This document shows, one piece after another, positions 50,285-59,666 of a DNA stretch of 64,000 nucleotides. The stretch is taken from contig CM057476.1 of assembly GCA_030035585.1 (NCBI GenBank), forward strand, positions 26,210,501 to 26,274,500, read 5' to 3'. Under the pieces are notes generated by a model. It saw only the letters and a list, made by a program, of their open reading frames with translations. It searched no databases and was not told where the DNA came from. Each line of letters starts with the position of its first letter. Positions within the stretch are counted from its first letter, which is position 1. The translations under genes were made by a program, and so were the position numbers. The stretch is from Dugong dugon (Eukaryota; Chordata; Mammalia; Sirenia; Dugongidae).

Positions 50285-50744
50285 GTGGCATGTGCAAAGC
50301 AAGAGAGTCAGACGTGTTCTGTTGTGATCCATAAAGCTCTCATTGAATGATTTTTGGAAGTATATTGCCAGGTCTTTCTTCCTAGCCTATCCTAGTCTGG
50401 AAGCTCCACTGAAACCTGTCCACCATGGGTGGCCCTGCTGGCACCATAGCAACATGCAAGCTACCACAGTACAACAAACTGACAGACAGGTGGTGGACTG
50501 ATAGATACACATATTGTTAAAACGCATTGCCCGCAGTTGCTTTTACTTTTCAATGGTTTGTGTTTTTCTTCAAATTTAATTTTAAAAGTACTTGAAGAAA
50601 AGTACATTTTTCTGTATGAAGTATGAAGCCAACTCTTGGTACAGGAAAGGATTCCAAGTACTGCTTCCCGGATCTCTCTCCTGTTGAATGGCCACACAGG
50701 GGGATGATGTTGTGTCTTAGGAGGTGGTGAGGAATGCAAGAAGA

Positions 50745-50935
50745 TCAAGAGTCAAGTTCAAATCTGGGCTCCGTCATTTTCTAGCCGTACCACCCTAAAG
50801 AAGCTTCGCCACTTCTCTTACCCTCAGTCTCCTTATCTGTAAAACGGGAATAATTATGACTACTTCAGAGGCTTAAATGAAATGATGGAAGTTTAGTGGT
50901 TGGCACAGGACTTGACACTCAGAAAATGCCAAAAA
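50745..50935 (+). repeat. MIR SINE
   Basis: CACTTCTCTTACCCTCAGTC, then TTATCTGTAAAACGGGAATA and TTAAATGAAATGATGG. The last bases (AAATGCC) are duplicated by the SINE at 50,946. Confidence 0.7.
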
Positions 50936-50945
50936 AAAAAACAAC

Positions 50946-51113
50946 CCAAAACCAAACCCATTGCCAATGAGTTGATTCCAACTCATAGCAACTCTATAGG
51001 ACAGAGAAGAACTGCCCCTTAGGGTTTCCAAGGAGTGGCTGGTGGATTTGAACTGCTGACCTTTTGGATAGCAGCCAAGCTCTTAACCATGGTGCCACCA
51101 GGGCTCTGGCAGT
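50946..51113 (-). mobile_element. AfroSINE, short type, in MIR
   Basis: ACCCAAAACCAAACCCATTG is the tail, GGGTTTCCAAGGAGTGGCTG the short-type junction, and GGTGCCACCAGGGCTC the head. AAATGCC at 50,924-50,930 and 51,114-51,120 is the target duplication. A 12-A run sits on the tail side. Confidence 0.92.
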
Positions 51114-51149
51114 AAATGCCTAGTACATGTTATGTATGTCCCCGCTTCC

Positions 51150-51384
51150 TATGTCCCAGTCAGCAGGTGGACTTGTGATGTAGGGGACAAGGACATGATG
51201 TCCTAAGAAGTGAGGTTAAGGTAGAATTTCAAAGTCCTCTTAGGGACTATCTCCATGGGAAGCAGACCAAAAACCAGAATTACCTTCTAACCATGAGTGA
51301 TGGTGGGTCCCAATCAAAACCACAGGAGGGTTAGATTCCAACAGCTTCAACCTAATAATCCAAATTTTTAAAAAGAAGAACAAC
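51150..51384. other. Unassigned non-coding stretch
   Basis: I recognise nothing here. Confidence 0.4.
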
Positions 51385-52033
51385 AGTAGCTCACTTATTA
51401 ACAAGCACTTTCTTTATGTCAGGTTTTATGCTAAATTCTTGATATACTTAATCTCGTCAAAGCTCAGCAATGACTATGACCATATCAGCTTTGTTGTTGT
51501 TGTTGTTAGATGCCATCAACTTGATTTTGACTCAAAGTGACCCTATGCACAACAGAACAAAACACTACCATCCTCACAACCGTTGTTATATTTGAGCCCA
51601 TTGCTGCAGCCACTATGTCAATTCATCTCATTGAGGGTCTTCCTCGTTTTCACTGACCCTCTACTTTACCAAGCATGATGCCCTTCTCCAGGGACTGGTC
51701 CTTCCTGATAAATGTCCAAAGTATGTGAGATGAAGTCTCACCCTACCTCCTTCTAAGGAGCACTCTAGCTGTACTTCCCAAGACAGATTTTTTCGTTCTT
51801 CTGGCAGTCCATGGTATATTCAGTATTTTTCACCAACACTATAATTAAAAGGCATCAATTCTTCTTCAGTCTTCTTTATTCCTTGTTCTGCTTTCACATG
51901 CATATGAGGCAATTGAAAACATCACGGCTTGGGTTAGGCGCACCTCAGTCCTTAAAGTGACTTATTTGCTTTTTAACACTTTAAGGAGGTCTTTTGCAGC
52001 AGATACGTCCAGTGCAAAACATTATTTGATTTC

Positions 52034-52222
52034 TTAACTGCTACTTCCATGGGCATTGATTGTGGATCCATGTAAAATGAAATCCTTGACAATTTCAATA
52101 TTTTCTCCATTTATCATGATGTTGCTTATTGGTCTAGTCATGAGGACTTTTGTTGTCTTTATGTTGAGGTATAATCTATGCTGAAGGCTGTAGTCTTTGA
52201 TCTTCATCAATAAGTGCTCCAA
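52034..52222 (-). pseudogene. RTE reverse transcriptase fragment, after YADD box
   Basis: The frame reads LLMKIKDYSLQHRLYLNIKT, the region downstream of the catalytic box. It is the equivalent of the frame at 30,746. Confidence 0.85.
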
Positions 52223-52435
52223 GTCCTCTTAGCTTTCAACAGACAAGGTTGTGTCGTCTGCGTATCACAGTTTGTTAATGAGTCTTCCTCCAATCCTGAT
52301 GCTCCATGCTTCTTCATATAGTCCAGCTTCTCAGATTATTTGCTAAGCATACAGATTAAGTAAGTATGGTGGAAGGACAGAACCCTGACACACACCCTTC
52401 CCGACTTTAAACCTTGCAGTATCCCCTTGTTCTGT

Positions 52436-52669
52436 TCAAACAACTAGCTCTTCTTCTATGTATCGGTTCCTCATGAGCACAATTGAGTGTTTTGGAATTC
52501 TCATTCTTTGCAGTGTTATCCATAATTTATTATGACCCTCACGGTCCAGTGCCTTTGTATAGTCAATAAAATACAGGTAAACATCTTTCTGATAGTCTCT
52601 GTTTCCAGCCAAGATCCATCTGACATCAGCAATGATAACCCTCGCTCCATGTCCTTTTCTGAATCCCAC
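52436..52669 (-). pseudogene. RTE reverse transcriptase fragment, finger/palm part
   Basis: The 77-codon frame contains YQKDVYLYFIDYTKALDREG followed by HNKLW, the block with the first catalytic Asp (FIDYTKALD). GFRKGHGARVIIADVRWI comes first. This is the classic RT domain 2-3 region of RTE/BovB-type LINEs. Confidence 0.9.
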
Positions 52670-52729
52670 TTCTCTTTCTGGCAGTTCCCTATTGACGTAC
52701 TGCTGCTTTTGAATAATTTATGCAAAATT

Positions 52730-52960
52730 TTACTTGTATGTGATATTAACGATTAATGACATTGTTTGATAATTTCTGCATTCTGTTGGATCACCTTTCT
52801 TTGGAATGGGCACAAATATGGATCTCTTCCAATCTGTTGGCCAGGTAGCTGTCTTCCAAATTTCGTAGCATAGCCGAGTGAACACTTCCAGTGCTGCATC
52901 CGTTTGTTGAAACATCTCAGTTGGTATTCTGTCGATTCCCGGAGCCTTGTTTTTCACCAA
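52730..52960 (-). pseudogene. RTE reverse transcriptase fragment, N-terminal part
   Basis: The 76-codon frame contains APGIDRIPTEMFQQ and SIFVPIPKKGDPTECRNYQT, RT domains 0-1. It joins the frame at 52,436 only through frameshifts. Confidence 0.9.
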
Positions 52961-53165
52961 TGCCTTCAGTGCAGCTTGGATTTCTTCTTCAGTACCATCA
53001 GTTCTCGATCATATGCTGTGTTGTTTAATATTTTCTCCATAGACTCTGTCAATATCAGCCTTAGAGGGAGGAAAGTGAAGATCTCAGAGATGTGATTTGC
53101 CCAAGATCGCACAGCTAGCCAGTGGCAGAACTGAGACCCAAAACCCATGGTCTCAAGCACTAGTT

Positions 53166-53529
53166 TTGCTGCCTCCGGACTCTTCCTGGGGCGCAGATGT
53201 GTCCTGAGCTGATAACTTGGCTAAACCAAGGAGAGAAGCCATTGAAGTTTCTCGTCTGGTGTCAAAGGACAGAGCTGAGGAACGGCTGCTTTGGGGACTG
53301 AAATCCAGCCTTCTCTTCTTGCAGAGTTTTGTGTTCATGTCCAATAATGCTTTATTTTTCCAAATTTTCACTATTTAGCCAGTCAAAAGTATTTTATGAG
53401 GTGTGTGTTCTCAAGGCCCAAGGTCAAGGAGGCCAACTGTGGCTAAATGAACCCAGGCATTGGATTTTACTAAAATGTAAATGCTCCAAACAGTGAGGAA
53501 AAAAACAATTGGGTTTCAAATATAACTTA
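53166..53529. other. Unassigned non-coding stretch
   Basis: I recognise no repeat or gene. Confidence 0.4.
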
Positions 53530-53868
53530 CATGTACAATCTCCCTGCCTCCTTCCTTCCCCTTCCCGTCTCTCTCCCCCTCCTTACTCTCCAGCCTGATT
53601 TCTCTTTCTCTTACCTTTCTCCCCTCTCTTTGCCCAGATCTTCGTCTCCCCGCCTCTTTCAAACTCTTCTTTCTCTTTTTCCTTCACCCTGTTCTTTCTC
53701 TCTCCTCCTTCCTCTTTTCTCTTTCTTCCTCATTTCTTTCTTTTTTCTCTCTACCTTCCCTTCTCCTCTCTTCCTTCCCTGCCTCTGTTCTCCTCCTTCT
53801 CTTCTCTTGTTTCATCCTTTCTGCTTTGCTTTCCTCTCTTCTGTCTCCCCTTCTACTTCCCTGAGACC
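53530..53868. repeat. Polypyrimidine (CT-rich) tract, ~340 bp
   Basis: Almost only C and T for 340 bp, for example CTCTTCCTTCCCTGCCTC and TTTCTTCCTCATTTCTTTC. The 115-codon plus frame rich in Ser, Leu, Phe and Pro is its translation, not a gene. Such tracts can form triplex (H-DNA). Confidence 0.9.
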
Positions 53869-54179
53869 TGTAAAGTGATCACTGCAAAGGTTCAGTTGAG
53901 CTTTGTGACAAGGGGCTGGGTTGGGTGGGTGACACGGAGCCAGGAGAGGGCTGGTGGTTTCAAGAACAATTTGGGAGGTAGAACCATGGGATTCAGTCAC
54001 TGCATGTGACTTCCAGCAGCCAGCAAGAACCCTCCACTCACCTTCACCCACTACGCAGGCTGTGCCCTCCACTTCTTGGAAACAGTCCTTTGCTCTGTCG
54101 ACGACAGTGCTGTGTCCTCGCCCTGCCATGTCCCACGGGCTGGTTGTTTTGCTCAAGCCTGGAATTACCCAAATCCCCT
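53869..54179. other. Unassigned non-coding stretch
   Basis: No gene or repeat recognised. The frames on both strands have no motif. Confidence 0.4.
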
Positions 54180-54590
54180 TAAATACAAGGCTGCAAATGA
54201 GGACACTGGAAAAAAGGCAATAATTGTGACAGTAACTCCTGGGGCCAGGCCTGACACGTCTCTAATTGCCTGCTAAAATTGTCGCTGTCTCCTAAAGTGC
54301 AAATTATCACCCGAAATGACAAGAATAATGAATGAGTAACTCTGATGTAATGCAACAATTAGTCCTCAAAGACACTGTCTAATATGGTAATTCAGAACAC
54401 CCACTCCTCGTTATTAAGTGCCTGATAATTATTTAATTATCTATCTGCCAGCATGATTTACTTGGTTTATTTAGCTGCAGATGTGGGCAGCAACTTTCGA
54501 GTTTAAGGTCAGCATGAGCTGTCCCCTTCACTGGCTGCCACGTCCATTTGCTTGGGTGCTGCAGGCAGTCATCCTTCTGACTTCCCTAAT
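54180..54590. other. Repeat-free AT-rich block, strong candidate conserved non-coding element
   Basis: GGCAATAATTGTGACAGTAA, then CTCTAATTGCCTGCTAAAAT, GCAAATTATCACCCGAAATG, AATGAATGAGTAACTCTG, CAACAATTAGTCCTC, GATAATTATTTAATTATCTA and TTATTTAGCTGCAG. The density of TAAT/ATTA cores is the highest in the window with no repeat. It has the look of a developmental enhancer, but conservation is not tested. Confidence 0.5.
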
Positions 54591-54774
54591 TGGCTATGAC
54601 AGTCCTGACCCGGAATCAGAAAATCCTCTCTACCCCACCTCTGCCATTGGTCCAGGGTGACTCAGTTTTGAGGACCTTGGAGACCAAGGCTGATGGTCCT
54701 TGTTCTCCCTGGCCCATTGGACCCCTGACAGGTGATCAGAATACTTGGGGGAAACGGCTGCCACCACCCAGCGT

Positions 54775-54960
54775 TTATTGAGTGTTTACTCTGTTCTGGG
54801 CACAGTGCCAAGACTTTTACAAGAATGCCAGGAGGCAGACATAACTGGCATGGGCATTTGACAGAGGGAGGTACTGAGGCTCAGAGAGAGCAGGTCACTC
54901 ACTCGAGGTCACATGTGAGCAAGTGGTAGGACAGACAGGGCTTACTGTCTCTGGAGCCAC
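54775..54960 (-). repeat. MIR SINE
   Basis: TTATTGAGTGTTTACTCTG, then GAGGTACTGAGGCTCAGAGA and GGTCACATGTGAGCAAGTGG. Reverse complement. Confidence 0.7.
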
Positions 54961-55189
54961 CGTCCTCGCCTGCACTCTCTGGGCTACCACGGGGTGCTGG
55001 CCCCAGAGCCATCAGCCATGGCCTATCCTATGGGCAGTATATGCCAACAAGAGGCTGGGCCAGGACTTAGGAGGGGTAGGGCCACTGCCTCCAAATCACA
55101 CCATGACTGATGAGCAGAGAAGAAGTGTGAACTTGCTTGGTGTTGCCTCAAGACACAAAAGCAGAGCCAATGAGTAGAAGCTGCAAGGA

Positions 55190-55310
55190 GGCAGACTTGG
55201 AATCTACAAAAGAGTCCACTCACTAGCTGAATGTGCTTGGGCAAGCTACTTAACCTCTAAGCCTCAGTTTACTCATCTGTAAAGTGGGAGTGATCAGAAA
55301 GTCTCTCCAT
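55190..55310 (+). repeat. MIR SINE
   Basis: TGCTTGGGCAAGCTACTTAA, then CCTCTAAGCCTCAGTTTACT and CATCTGTAAAGTGGG. Clear sense copy. Confidence 0.75.
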
Positions 55311-55525
55311 GCTCATGGTGTCAAAAGTATCCCCTGTACTCTCCATTCAGCACCCCGTAGATTTGCTTTCTAAATATACCTGCATCTGAAACTATCTTTA
55401 TTTATTTAATTCTTACAACTCCAGACACATACAGAGAATATGAACTCCCTTTAAAAGGGCAGGAACCTCATCTGTCCTGTTCATCCTTCATATTCCAAGC
55501 ACCTAGCACAATTCTTGGCATGGTA

Positions 55526-55671
55526 TACCAGTTGCCATGGAGAAGACTCCATAGGGTTTTCAATGGCTGATTTTCAGAAGTAGATCGCCTGGCCTTTCTT
55601 CTGAGGCATCTCTGGATAAACTTGAACCTCCAACCTTTTGGCTAGCAGCCAAGGGTGTTAACCATTTGCAC
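55526..55671 (-). mobile_element. AfroSINE, GGTCCCTGGGTGG subfamily, shortened
   Basis: ATACCAGTTGCCATGGAGAA is the tail with a deletion. CAGAAGTAGATCGCCTGGCC is the middle. The head stops at TTAACCATTTGCACC. Confidence 0.85.
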
Positions 55672-55693
55672 CTAAAAAGAAAAAAAAAAAAAA

Positions 55694-55828
55694 AAGCCCA
55701 TTACCGTCAAGTTGATTTTGATGCATAGTGACCCTATAGGACAGAGTAGCACTGCCCTATAGTGTTTCCAAGGAGCACCTGGTGGATTCGAACTGCCGAC
55801 CTTTTGGTTAGCAGCCGAAGCACTTCCT
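55694..55828 (-). mobile_element. AfroSINE, short type
   Basis: AAGCCCATTACCGTCAAGTT is the tail, GTTTCCAAGGAGCACCTGG the short-type junction. It stops within the head (GAAGCACTTCC). A 17-A run precedes it. Confidence 0.87.
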
Positions 55829-55930
55829 CCAATAAATACCTGTAGAATGAATGAATGATCAGAACCAGGTAGGCTCCCTGGCCAGCCACGCCTCTACCTG
55901 AGTGACTTCCCAACTTCTCTGTGCATACAA

Positions 55931-56338
55931 AGGAGCCCTGGTGGTACAACAGTTAAGCCCTCAGCTGCTAACCAAAAGGTTGGCGATTTGAACCCACCCA
56001 GCAGATCCACCAGAGAGAGAAATACCTGGTGATATGCTTCCATAAAGATTGTTGTTCTTGTTGTTAGGTGCCATTGAGTCAATTCCATCTCGTAGCGACT
56101 CCATACGACCGAGTAGAATTGCCCTATAACGTTTCCTAGGCTGCGATCTTGAGGAGCAGATCGTGAAGTTTTTCTCCCACAAAACTGCTGATGGGTTCCA
56201 ACAGCCAATCTTTTGGTTAGCAGCTGAGCACTTAACCCCTGTGCCACCAGGATCTGGAAAATCCTATGGGGCACTTCTACTCTGACACATGGGCTCTCCA
56301 TGAGTTGGAATTGACTCGATGGCACCCAACAACAGCAA
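55931..56338 (+). mobile_element. AfroSINE split by an opposite-strand SINE
   Basis: Left: AAGGAGCCCTGGTGGTACAA to CTTCCATAAAGATT. Right: GGAAAATCCTATGGGGCACT to GGCACCCAACAACAGC. The minus-strand SINE at 56,049-56,253 is inserted in its middle. Confidence 0.92.
56049..56253 (-). mobile_element. AfroSINE nested in AfroSINE
   Basis: GTTGTTCTTGTTGTTAGGTG is the RTE-type tail. GGCTGCGATCTTGAGGAGC is the middle. CCTGTGCCACCAGGATC is the head. Confidence 0.92.
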
Positions 56339-56766
56339 CGACTGTGTACACAGCTCCCCCTTCCCCACTTTATATCCCAGCCATCTCCTCCAGTGACACC
56401 TTGTGTGAATGCCCACATAGGTTTAGCATGCAGAAGGCCATCGCAACGACGTCCCCAGCCTCCACTCACTGTGATTTTCTTGCTTGGGTCCCCCAGCCAA
56501 CAGACGCCAATTCCTGATTTCCCGATTCCACATTTCTGTGACACAAACCTAGTGGGCCCAGGCCATGTGTAACAGGTGATCTTGATGTTCCACACACTCA
56601 CATCTCTTTTACACTCCCCATCTCTGGGCACATCTGCCCAACTCCCACTCTCCATCACATGGGTCTCTTTGCCTGAGGACCTACCCAGTCTGCTGGAGCT
56701 CCCCATGGCTGCACAAAAGCCAGGCTGGAGGTGTCGGGGAATTAACTTCCCCTGGGAGTAGCCTTC

Positions 56767-56994
56767 CAAGGTATCTAAGGGGTGCAAACAGTTTGTGCTC
56801 AACTACTAAACTATAGGTTGGTGGTTTGAACCCACCCAGTGGCTTCACAGAAGAAAGGCCTGGCTATCTGCTTCCAAGAGCTCGCAGCCTTGAAAACCCT
56901 ATGGAACAAGTCTACTCTATAATACATGCCATGAGTCAGAAGCAACTCAATGGCAACAGGTTTTTTTTGTTGTTGTTGTTGTTTTTTAATTGGA
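56767..56994 (+). mobile_element. AfroSINE, GGTCCCTGGGTGG subfamily, with target duplication
   Basis: GGTATCTAAGGGGTGCAAAC is the head. The tail runs AATGGCAACAGG into a long T/G tract (TTGTTGTTGTTGTTG). GGGAGTAGCCTTC (56,754-56,766 and 56,995-57,007) flanks it. Confidence 0.93.
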
Positions 56995-57012
56995 GGGAGT
57001 AGCCTTCAGTAA

Positions 57013-57215
57013 GAGGAGCCCTGGTTAGCACAATGGTTAAGTGCTCAGCTGCTAACCGAAATGTTGGCGGTTTGAACTCACCAACTCTATGGGAGAAAAG
57101 ACCTAGTGATCTGTCGCCCTAAAGATTACAGCCTAGGAAACCCAATGGGGCAGTTCTACTCTGTCTTACAGAATCACTATGATTCAGAATTGACTCAACA
57201 GCACCCAACAACAGT
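57013..57215 (+). mobile_element. AfroSINE, GGAGCCCTGG subfamily, with target duplication
   Basis: GAGGAGCCCTGGTTAGCACA is the head. AGCACCCAACAACAG is the tail. CTTCAGTAA (57,004-57,012 and 57,216-57,224) flanks it. Its target overlaps the right duplication of the previous SINE. Confidence 0.95.
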
Positions 57216-57444
57216 CTTCAGTAATGACTCCATTGCCTCACAGGTTATGATCACACTGAGTTGAGAATTCTTTACTATTTCCACCAGTGTCTCAGTGAAG
57301 ACTAAGCTCCAGTTTCCCATACAGTTGACCCTGTTGGTGCCCCACCCAAACCCCCTTCACAAGGCTAGTGTATCCCCTCTCCCCCAGATGTTGTGTTGTC
57401 TGCTGATTCTGCTCCTGAGAATAGTCCTCAACTATTAAGAGCCA

Positions 57445-57650
57445 AAGGAGCCCTGGTGGCACAGTGGCTAAGACTCAGCTGCTAACCACAAGGTTGGTGG
57501 TTGGAACCTACCCAACGGCTCCATGGAGAAAAGACCTGGTGATCTGTTCCCGTAAAAATTACTGTCTAGGAAACCCTATGGAGCAGTTCTACTCTGTCAC
57601 ACAGGGTTGTTATGAGTCCGAATCGTCTCCATGGACCCAACAACAACAAC
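57445..57650 (+). mobile_element. AfroSINE, GGAGCCCTGG subfamily, with target duplication
   Basis: AAGGAGCCCTGGTGGCACAG is the head. CCCAACAACAACAAC is the tail. AAGAGCCA (57,437-57,444 and 57,651-57,658) flanks it. Confidence 0.95.
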
Positions 57651-57759
57651 AAGAGCCACCTCATCTGGAAATACCTGGGAGGATACACCTTTCTCCTGGG
57701 GTGTCCCATAGCCAGTAACTGAGTAACACAAGGATGTAAAAGATAAGCCTCCTTGCTTC

Positions 57760-57965
57760 AGGGTAGGACAACCCTGCAGTGCTATTCACGCTCCAGAGCT
57801 CCTTGTAAGGTCAGGTGGAAACTAAACTTCAACTGAATCCACATCTTTTCCTAGATCCTTGAAGGCCGGGCCATCTCCGTCTTGCTCACTGCTCTGTCTC
57901 CTGTATGCAGCACAGTATTAGTACAGTTAGTGAATGAATGAATGAATGAATCAGAACCATATGAT
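57760..57965 (+). repeat. L2-like 3' end
   Basis: GATCCTTGAAGGCCGGGCC, then TTGCTCACTGCTCTGTCTCC and the end TTAGTGAATGAATGAATGA. Sense orientation. Confidence 0.5.
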
Positions 57966-58054
57966 TCCCAAGTCAGAGCCAGAACACCCTTTTTCTAAGT
58001 AGTTGGCTTGCTCTTTGAAGTGGTAGAACGTTTGAAAAGGGGGGCGGGGTCTAG

Positions 58055-58200
58055 GATGGGAGTCAGAAGACCTTGATTCTTGTCTTTGATTCAACTGGGT
58101 GACTTTGAGCCTCACACCCTTGGGCCTCAGTTTTTCTACCTATCAAATGAAAAAGTAAATTTTTCTCCATTATCTCTTCCATCTCAAATATTGTGTGAGT
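58055..58200 (+). repeat. MIR SINE
   Basis: AACTGGGTGACTTTGAGCC, then GGGCCTCAGTTTTTCTACC. Sense orientation. Confidence 0.6.
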
Positions 58201-58244
58201 TTATGTTTTACGATACTAATCGTTTTATTTGGAAATAATTCTAA

Positions 58245-58398
58245 CCAGTAACCAGTTGCCAGTTAGTATACCTTGACTCATGGTGATGCCATGAGATCAC
58301 CAGGCCTTTCTTCCTGGGTACTTCCAGGTGGACCTGAACCACCAGCTTTTATGGTTAGCTGACAAGTGCTTTAACTATTTGCGCTACCCAGAGACCCA
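58245..58398 (-). mobile_element. AfroSINE, GGTCCCTGGGTGG subfamily, internally deleted
   Basis: CCAGTAACCAGTTGCCAG is the tail, GATCACCAGGCCTTTCTTCC the middle and TTGCGCTACCCAGAGACCC the head. GAAATAAT (58,232-58,239 and 58,399-58,406) flanks it. Confidence 0.9.
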
Positions 58399-58639
58399 GA
58401 AATAATCGTTAGACTACGAGAAAAGTTTTAAAATTTTAAAAACAATAATACAGAGAGTCTCCATATACCCTTCAACCAACTTCCCCTAATGTTAATTGTT
58501 TGTGATTTTGAAGCTTCGGTTTCAGCGTCTGGGGTTGATTTTAAGGGTGGTGGTGCGGAGGGAGGGATAGGAAGGAAGTCAGTTTGAGCAAATGCAGGAT
58601 GAAACCCACAGCCTTTGCGTGTAGCGCAGCAGTAGGCAG

Positions 58640-58850
58640 ACAAGCTTCTCTTCCCTCTTCATCCCTCTCCCTGTGCGTCGCATCCACAACTTCCTTTTAT
58701 TTGTGGTCTATCACTTCCTACGCCATGGCAAACAAGAGACTTTATAAATATTTCAAACACTAATAATTTGTGCTGTCCCTGCTTAGACTTTTAAATGAAT
58801 CTAGGAGCATTTCTCTTTACCGAACCTGCCAAAATGCAGGCGGGTGAAAG
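58640..58850. other. Repeat-free block, possible conserved non-coding element
   Basis: CCTTTTATTTGTGGTCTATC (RUNX-like TGTGGT), then ACTTTATAAATATTTCAAAC, ACTAATAATTTGTGCTGTCC and TTTTAAATGAATCTAGGAGC. No repeat signature is seen. Confidence 0.38.
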
Positions 58851-59085
58851 AAATACCACCTCCCCTTGCCTGACATGGGTACTAGATGTAGAGAGTGGGG
58901 CCAGAGGCCGGGCATGCGGGTAGGGGACACCCCCATTGCCTCCACCCACCTCCCTACCCCAGAATCTGCTCTGAGGAAGCACTGCCTACCCTGGAAATGG
59001 CCAGCGTAAACCCTGGGTCCACGAGGTGGGGAGATTCTGCCTGCACCAGCCGATGAAAGAGAAACCGAGGGCTGGTAATTTCATA
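58851..59085. other. Unassigned non-coding stretch
   Basis: I recognise nothing here. Confidence 0.4.
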
Positions 59086-59290
59086 AAACCAGTTACAATC
59101 AAGTCGACTCCATTTCATGGTGACCCCATGTGTGTCAGAGTAAAACTGTGCTCCCTAGGGTTTTCAATGGCTGATTTTTCAGAAGTATATCACCAGGCCT
59201 TTCTTCCAAGGTACCTCTGGGTGGACTCAAACCTCCAACCTTTCAATTAGCAGTCGAGCACATCCATCTTCTGTACCACCTAATAACTCC
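59086..59290 (-). mobile_element. AfroSINE, GGTCCCTGGGTGG subfamily
   Basis: AAACCAGTTACAATCAAGTC is the tail. TTTTTCAGAAGTATATCACC is the middle. The head is diverged (CTGTACCACCTAATAACTCC). Confidence 0.9.
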
Positions 59291-59304
59291 AGGAATTCCA
59301 TAGT

Positions 59305-59510
59305 TGGTGTTTAAGAGCTTTGCCTTTGGAGTCAGACGTTCCTGAATTCAAATCCCAGCTCTTCTAGGCATTAGCTGCATGCACTTCAGATTTTTTCATC
59401 TCTCTGAGCCTTCATTTCCTTGTCTATAATGTGGATATGGTAAGGATTAAAGGAAATAGTGTCTATAAAACATACAGGACCTGGTACATGGCCTGAGCTC
59501 AATAGTTATT
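59305..59510 (+). repeat. MIR SINE
   Basis: AGAGCTTTGCCTTTGGAGTC, then TCTGAGCCTTCATTTCCTTG and CATGGCCTGAGCTCAATAG. Sense, nearly complete. Confidence 0.75.
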
Positions 59511-59666
59511 TTCCTTTTGAATATTTCCAAAACCTTTCTAATGGCTCAGACATCCTAAGAGTTAGTTCTTCGTTCACAGAAACCATACGAAGAGGTTTCC
59601 GGTTGGCCCAGGGTAGGGAGTGGGGAGGAGAATTCTGCCTAAATTGATAGTTGCTAAGCCATGTGT

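Larger units (their letters stand above)
49810..50495 (-). mobile_element. RTE-derived deletion element (third copy, different junction) with two SINE inserts
   Basis: The plus order is: an RTE-end-like piece (GTTACAATCAAGTCAATTC); a plus-strand SINE (49,836-49,955); RTE 3' region (GATTGCCAGCGTGTTTGAG, CATCTCACTAAGGGTCTCC); a second SINE (50,128-50,284); then the RTE 5' part (AGCTCCACTGAAACCTGTCC, AGTACAACAAACTGACAG). The reverse transcriptase region is missing. The junction near TCAGACGTGTTCTGTTG differs from the two copies at 21,200 and 36,597. Confidence 0.7.
51490..53051 (-). mobile_element. RTE LINE, 1.56 kb, 5'-truncated
   Basis: This is the longest RTE copy here. The plus strand starts TTGTTGTTGTTGTTAGATGC (3' end) and reaches back past the reverse transcriptase core. 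ATATCAGC at 51,482-51,489 and 53,052-53,059 is the target duplication. The catalytic box is intact in sequence (YADDTTL at 52,244-52,264), but stops and frameshifts elsewhere make the copy inactive. The endonuclease region is missing. Confidence 0.92.
51385..53165 (-). repeat. MIR SINE split by the RTE element
   Basis: The left part is ACAAGCACTTTCTTTATGTC and CTAATCTCGTCAAAGC; the right part is GATTTGCCCAAGATCGCAC with CAGTGGCAGAACTGAGACC. Together they form one MIR in reverse complement, with the RTE at 51,490-53,051 between them. Confidence 0.65.
55420..55858 (+). repeat. L2 LINE 3' end split by two SINEs
   Basis: Left: AAGGGCAGGAACCTCATCTG and AGCACCTAGCACAATTCTTG. Right: CCAATAAATACCTGTAGAAT then GAATGAATGATC. 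Two minus-strand SINEs lie between. Confidence 0.7.

Noticed and set aside
53531-53878. 115-codon Ser/Leu/Phe-rich ORF
   Set aside because: It is the translation of a polypyrimidine tract.
55894-56802. 302-codon minus-strand ORF as a real gene
   Set aside because: It is built largely from AfroSINE sequence in both orientations and has no domain, no conserved motif and no splice context.
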